From positions 1,109,972 through 1,173,971 of the forward strand of contig JAJEKB010021111.1 in assembly GCA_022393335.1 (NCBI GenBank): 64,000 bases of DNA, written 5' to 3'. Each line of letters opens with the position of its first letter. Positions within the stretch are counted from its first letter, which is position 1. A program made the translations under genes and the position numbers. The notes under the pieces are model-generated. The model saw only the letters and a program-made list of their open reading frames with translations. It was not told the origin of the DNA and did no database searches. Below, one piece after another: positions 59,132 to 64,000 of the stretch. This stretch comes from Macrotrachela quadricornifera (taxonomy: Eukaryota; Rotifera; Eurotatoria; Philodinida; Philodinidae).

Positions 59132-60071
59132 TAACTACTTAACAACCATATTTATATAGTTACTGTAGGACGATAACTATCACAGGATATCCTTTTGCCC
59201 TCATCTGCTACACTATAGGGGTACCCTTGGGTCCTGAAGTTAACGATGGTGCCGTATATTTATTTTGTTAGTAACTAAGTACGTATCGTAAAATGCTGGT
59301 CGCTGCATCCGCTTTTGTATTAGTCGAGAAACGGCCCAATCAGATGGCAGCAAAATGTAACTCGCTATTTCATGGACAACCATCGGAGATCCTATGAGGA
59401 CTTTTGTAGAGCATCCTTGATAACCTCAAATTGGCCCGGTTGACCCTATGATGCGCCCTTATCTCGATGGTGAAAAAGCACCTCGCAATATAATTGGTTG
59501 TTACAAAAGAGTTTCAGCCAGTCGCCTTTCGAGGTGGTTTTTCTCCATGAATATAAAGACGGAACGTAGGATTATTCGGGCTAATTTGAGGTCATCAATG
59601 GTGCTCTACAAAAGTCCTCATAGAATCTCCGACGGTTGTCTGCAAAATAAGCGAGCTACATTTTGCTGCCATCTGATTGGACCATTTCTCGACTAATACA
59701 AAAGCGGACGCAGCGACCTTCATTTTACGACACGTACTTAGTTACTAACAGAATAAATATATGGCACCATCCTTAACTTCAGGACCCAAGGGTACTCCTA
59801 TAGTATAGCAGATGAGGATCTAAATGTACCACTATAGCATAGCAGTTGAGAACCCACGGATACCGCTTGATAGTAAACGTCTTGCAGTAACGATGTAAAT
59901 ACAGTAGTTACTTAGTTACAAGTAACTACGTAAATAGATAGTTACTATTTACTAGTAACTAAATAACTATTGTAGTTACTTTACTTTAGTTACGCAACTA
60001 CAAAGTAAAGTAAATATCCCACCCCTAGTTTATAATGTCAAGATAGACAACAAAAAGTACTGTAAATAATT

Positions 60072-60859
60072 CCCTTAATTGTAGTCAGGGTCTAAAACAC
60101 GAAATTCACCATGTGTTTGCATGTGTCCATGTTTGTCCACACAGTAAACTATCTATCTGTGTCAGAGAAAAAAATAAAACAATAATTTCTGGACTCAGTA
60201 TTCTCAAATCCTGTAGCTTAGGAGTATGTATAGATCCTCAAATTCTGTAACGTATGGAATCTCTAGGGGTCCTTTATTACTATATATTGAGGGTATCATT
60301 AGAGTCTGAAGTAATGTATATTGGCAGTACCCTTGTCTTTCCTGGTATATTAAAACGTCTCTGGGCACTACTTATTCAAAATGAACAGGGGAAAAGAGAA
60401 AAAAAGAAGTAATAATTTTTTTTTTGGTTACCATTGACAGAAGCTAGCCAAATAAATATAAGTAATTCACTTCTACTTCTACTTCAGTTATTAAAAGATG
60501 CTTCCTAATTTATTTTTCTCTTTATTGCTTGCTATGAAAAAGTAATAGAGGAATTAGGTGCAAAAAAAAAATTAGGAAACAGAAAGAAAAGACACTAGAA
60601 TTATGAAGCAAAGACGTTTGTAACTAAAAGAAAACATTGCTATCAAAAGAAATGAAATAATCAATCACCAAGAAAAAGAAAAAGAAAAAGAAAAACAAAC
60701 AAAATTACAGTAATCGTATTGTCATAACGGAAAATATTGAGGGTGAACAGCAGGTGCGCTACTTTAGTTCAGTTATTGATACTGACAGACAGATACCTTA
60801 ATGATGGAAGACTTGTACAGTCAAGGGACTCAGTAAATCGCCTTGATCCACACTGCTTG
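60072..60859 (+). mobile_element. Helentron-like element (788 bp)
   Basis: 5' CCCTTAATTGTAGTCAGGGT is closely related to 58019; TGTACAGTCAAGGGAC near the 3' end is its inverted partner; it ends CACTGCTTG before T. It contains a few minisatellite units and an AAAAAG run (about 60670-60700). Confidence 0.6.
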
Positions 60860-61274
60860 TATTTAATTATCATAATAAATATTATTTTAAATACAGAGAG
60901 AAAGAGAGACTTGAACAAAATATTTGATCGATTTTAGAATAAAAGACTAAATGAAAGCTGTGAAAAGAAAATAATCAATGTTAATAACATTCTAAAAATC
61001 ATCACAAGTGGTCAACCAAAAGGAACGCACAACATTCGAAACTGATGAAGAAAAAAGTATTCACCTCTTACAACATTTTCTAATTATTTTCAGTGCTGAT
61101 TTTTATCTCATCTTTTTCCAACACTTATGAAAGAAATAAAAGAATTAAAAATGTACGACTCACTTGATTATCGAACCATGTTTTCACTCTTTTTTCTCTA
61201 ATATCATAAAAATGCGCAGTAGAAGAAGCAATCCAACTAAGAAAAAAAGGAAACAAAAAAAAAGGTTTTGCTGA

Positions 61275-62365
61275 AATTTCTTGTAAAATGCACTTAAAGC
61301 AAAGGTAAAGTAAAAATTTTTTTTCTGATTTTCATAAACCATTCTATAAGAAATTTCAAGGCGGCCAAGAATATATATCCCTAATGTTTTTGAAAACCTT
61401 TTTGCTCGTTGAAATATTTAAAAAAAGTCGGAAGGCGTGAGAAACAGATAGTTTGGCAAGTTTTCATAGATTCCTCTCTTTTTTAAATATGTTACCAGAT
61501 GGAATTTCCTAGTTTAATTTTTCTGATTCATCAAAGATAACTGAATAAGAAAGTAGTTTTAAATCATTTTTTTAGAACAAAGTATTAGTTCACTTAATAG
61601 GTTCCCAAGAACCATATTCAAAAACTAGAACTTTATTTTGGAAGTCTATATCATAGATTTTTCTAGAAATGATAGAGCCAATAGTTTTACATTGTTAAAT
61701 TGATCAGACACATAACTTCAAAGTTATGAAGAAGTTTTTTCAAAAATTCCTTTAACTCGCTAAGAAAAATCGACTTAACCAAATTCTAAAGAAAATAACC
61801 AGGATTTTGCTCATATTTCTCAATTTTTATCATCAAACCAAAATTTTTATACAACAGGATTATCATATTTGGAATCAGCATCAAAAATTGAATCAATTAG
61901 TATATACTTCCAACAGTTTCCTTACCTTTTATCTTTTGATAAAAATTTTAATTACCATTTCAAGAGAAAACTCAAAAAAAAACTTGAACTAATCGAAAAT
62001 GATAAAAGTACATGTCATTGGGAAATGATTTTGTGAACTAATACTCTGTTCTAAAAATATGGTTTAAAACTACTTTCTTATTCAATTATCTTTGATGAAT
62101 TAGAAAAATTAGAATAGAAGATCCCATCTCATTACATATTTTAATAAAAAAGTGATCTATGAAAACTTGCCAAATTATCTGTTTTTTTCGCACCTTCCGA
62201 GTTTTTTCCATTTTTCAATCAGCAAAAAAGTTCGAAAAAACGCAAGATACACATATTTTTGATCGCTTTGAAATTCTCTATCGAAAAATTCGTGAAAGTC
62301 AAAAAAAAAATTTTTTTTTACTTTATTTTTGCTATGCGTGCATCTCACATAAATCAAGAAAGTGA
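61275..62365. repeat. Large foldback (about 1.1 kb)
   Basis: The left arm (61275-61820) and right arm (about 61820-62365) are inverted copies along most of their length: GTTTGGCAAGTTTTCATAGAT at 61450 pairs with ATCTATGAAAACTTGCCAAATT at 62156. No coding capacity; ends approximate. Confidence 0.75.
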
Positions 62366-62659
62366 ATTCAATTAACTCTCAATTCTTCACACATTTATTT
62401 GCAATACTCGTTATTACTTAGGATAGAACAAAAGTAATTTTCGTCACTATTCTATTTCCTTAATCGAAAGTTTGAATAAATTTGCTTTTTTTATGTATTG
62501 ATAGAGAAAACGATGATCTATATCTCTGTTCTATTGAATTACTCTTCAATCAATAGTATAATATTAAATTTCAATAAGAACTATTTTTGTGCATAACTTC
62601 ACAATTGGGTGAGACAGGTTAAGAGTAGCTCCTTCTTTTTTCCTGATTTTCAAATTTCA

Positions 62660-63280
62660 CGAGTGAACCTATCCAAATGCCGGAAAACTTTTGAGTCGGG
62701 ACTTTGTGTATCTGATAAATCTTAGCGAGTTATGTTTATGGTAAAGAGAGTTCGTGCTCATGACTTGTTTCTGGCAAGATATCGAGGTTTTAGTGAATTA
62801 TTCCTATAGGACCCTACTTTTCCAGCACAACTTTGTTCTCGGACTTTTGGCATGAAACATTGGCCACATATAGACTTCAGCCAGACTAGCTTGCAAAAAA
62901 AAATTCAGAAGTTTCCGACAAAGTCTCTACGAAATATGAAGAAGGCAAGATATAGGCTTTTCTCTATAGATAGTGTATGTAGCATGCATTTTTTGAAACG
63001 TTCATATTTTGAAGAGGCTTCGTCGAAAACTTCTGAATCTTTTTTTGCAAACCAGTCTGGCTGAAGTCTATATGTGAGCAAAACTTCATGTCAAAAAACC
63101 GAGAATAAGATTATGCTGAAAAAGTAGGATCCTATAGGGATAATTCACTAAAATCTCGATATCTCGTTAGAAACAAGCCATGAGCACGAACTCTTTTTAC
63201 CGTAAACATAACTCACTAAGGTTTATAAGATTCACTAAGGCCCACTCAAAAGCGTTCCGGCAGTTGGATAGGCTCCCTCG
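62660..63280. repeat. Foldback (about 620 bp)
   Basis: Ends CGAGTGAACCTATCCAAATG / CAGTTGGATAGGCTCCCTCG; inner CTTCAGCCAGACT..TTGCAAAAAAA arms pair over about 160 bp. Only three flanking bases (TCA) match on the two sides, so no superfamily is assigned. Confidence 0.7.
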
Positions 63281-63346
63281 TCAGAGATGGCAAGTCCGAC
63301 CGAGCTGAAATTTTTGCCACAGATGGAGGACCTTCATTGATGAGAC

Positions 63347-64000
63347 TAGACATGCACCAGTCCCAGTCCTGACTGGGTCCCTATTCATGACTGAGTGTAT
63401 ACTTGTTAATAATATATTATTATATATTAGTCATATTCTTTTGTAACGGTGTACCAAATAGAGTCGTCGAATAATAACCTCAATATTAGTCACAGAAAAA
63501 CTGGGCGTTCTGCTGTCATGAGTGTCCTTTATTAAATTTTCAAGAATGATAATAACATTAACATCACAGTCATGTAGTAGTTTTCTTAATTATGCTCACA
63601 TTTTTCTGCTCATTGGCAAGGATACGCTCAGACATTTGTAGTCAGTTTTGTCTATCTTTATTATTTTTTACTAAACTAAGTTATTTATTTCTTAAACATC
63701 AAAATAATTTTTCGATATAAACAAATTGTTGCTATCGGGTGCCTTATAAAAGTCTAACTAACATTTAGTGAGTTATACATTATTCTGACAGATAGCAACG
63801 AATGAGTATATAGTAATACAAGAGTCATTAAATAAATATCATATGTAATATGGATATTTCAGCAGTCTCACATTCCAATAGTTACAATATATTAGAGACA
63901 AAGAAAATATTTGTCATTCACTAACCTATAGTTCAACTTAAGTCAGTACCCAGTTAAGGGGGGCCCCCCCTCAGAAAAATGTTTTTTTCGAAAATAACTC
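63347..64000 (+). mobile_element. Possible left end of a hAT-type element, cut by the window edge
   Basis: TAGACATGCACCAGTCCCAG resembles the terminal repeat of 11364-12707 (TAGA.ATGTGC.GGACCAGG). The other end is not in the window. A GGGGGGCCCCCC palindrome lies at about 63958-63972. Confidence 0.3.

Larger units (their letters stand above)
57988..60027. mobile_element. Non-autonomous hAT-type foldback element, interrupted (2,040 bp with insert)
   Basis: TAGGGATGG...CCACCCCTA ends, flanked by a perfect 8-bp duplication GTTTATAA (57980-57987, 60028-60035). TTTACTTT-rich ends; inverted arms about 59132-59480 and 59560-60000 share AACTAAGTACGTATCGTAAA, minisatellite units and the TTGTAGAGCA.CCTTGAT core with 15673-18019. 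The left arm is split by the Helentron-like element at 58019-59131; the arm resumes in register at 59132. Upstream of exon 1. Confidence 0.85.

Overview
The window reads as AT-rich animal nuclear DNA with GT-AG introns (several only 48-71 bp), cut-and-paste transposon families (hAT, mariner, Merlin, piggyBac) and Helentron-like elements. There are no operons, ribosome binding sites or bacterial gene packing. The gene content (PAN/Apple exons joined to a ~133-residue 'YYYEAIQI...DTYG.IY...YILVVTT' module, and a two-transmembrane Cys-rich family) most resembles bdelloid rotifers (Rotaria/Adineta type). That assignment is an inference from family resemblance; no search was run.

Almost all the real coding sequence is on the minus strand. 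I could join 20 open exons by canonical splice sites, with matching intron phase at all 19 junctions, into one gene running from an ATG at 57666 to a stop at 4326 (7,218 nt, about 2,405 residues). In protein order it encodes three tandem units of about 450-470 residues, each TM - Cys-rich ectodomain - TM; a seventh TM segment; a Ser/Thr-rich linker; four 133-134-residue beta-rich modules; four PAN/Apple domains; and a final beta-rich module. Predicted topology is N-terminus inside, with the modular array outside the cell. The 3x(2TM) part and the PAN part could instead be neighbouring genes; RNA data would decide.

Layout (+ coordinates): 1-4325 is 3' flanking DNA with a foldback repeat and a truncated Helentron-like end. 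4326-14960 holds the last beta-rich exon, four PAN exons and one beta-rich exon, with hAT MITEs and a foldback in the introns. 15670-18359 is a hAT foldback inside a hAT MITE. 21605-23909 holds two beta-rich exons, a Helentron-like element and a Tc1/mariner MITE. 25538-29595 is a mariner carrying a Helentron-like insertion. 30958-31356 is a beta-rich exon. 31458-34734 is a mariner containing a Merlin containing a MITE. 35346-57666 holds the linker, TM7 and the three 2TM units, with piggyBac, Helentron-like and foldback repeats in the introns. 57988-60027 is a second hAT foldback interrupted by a Helentron-like element. 60072-64000 holds another Helentron-like element and large palindromes.

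No exon is visibly broken, while every transposase is decayed. The gene therefore looks maintained, and its long introns are a record of nested insertions. The repeats share two features: a ~34-bp minisatellite and a recurrent 'GGGTTGTTCGGGCC'-type motif found in otherwise different foldback elements.
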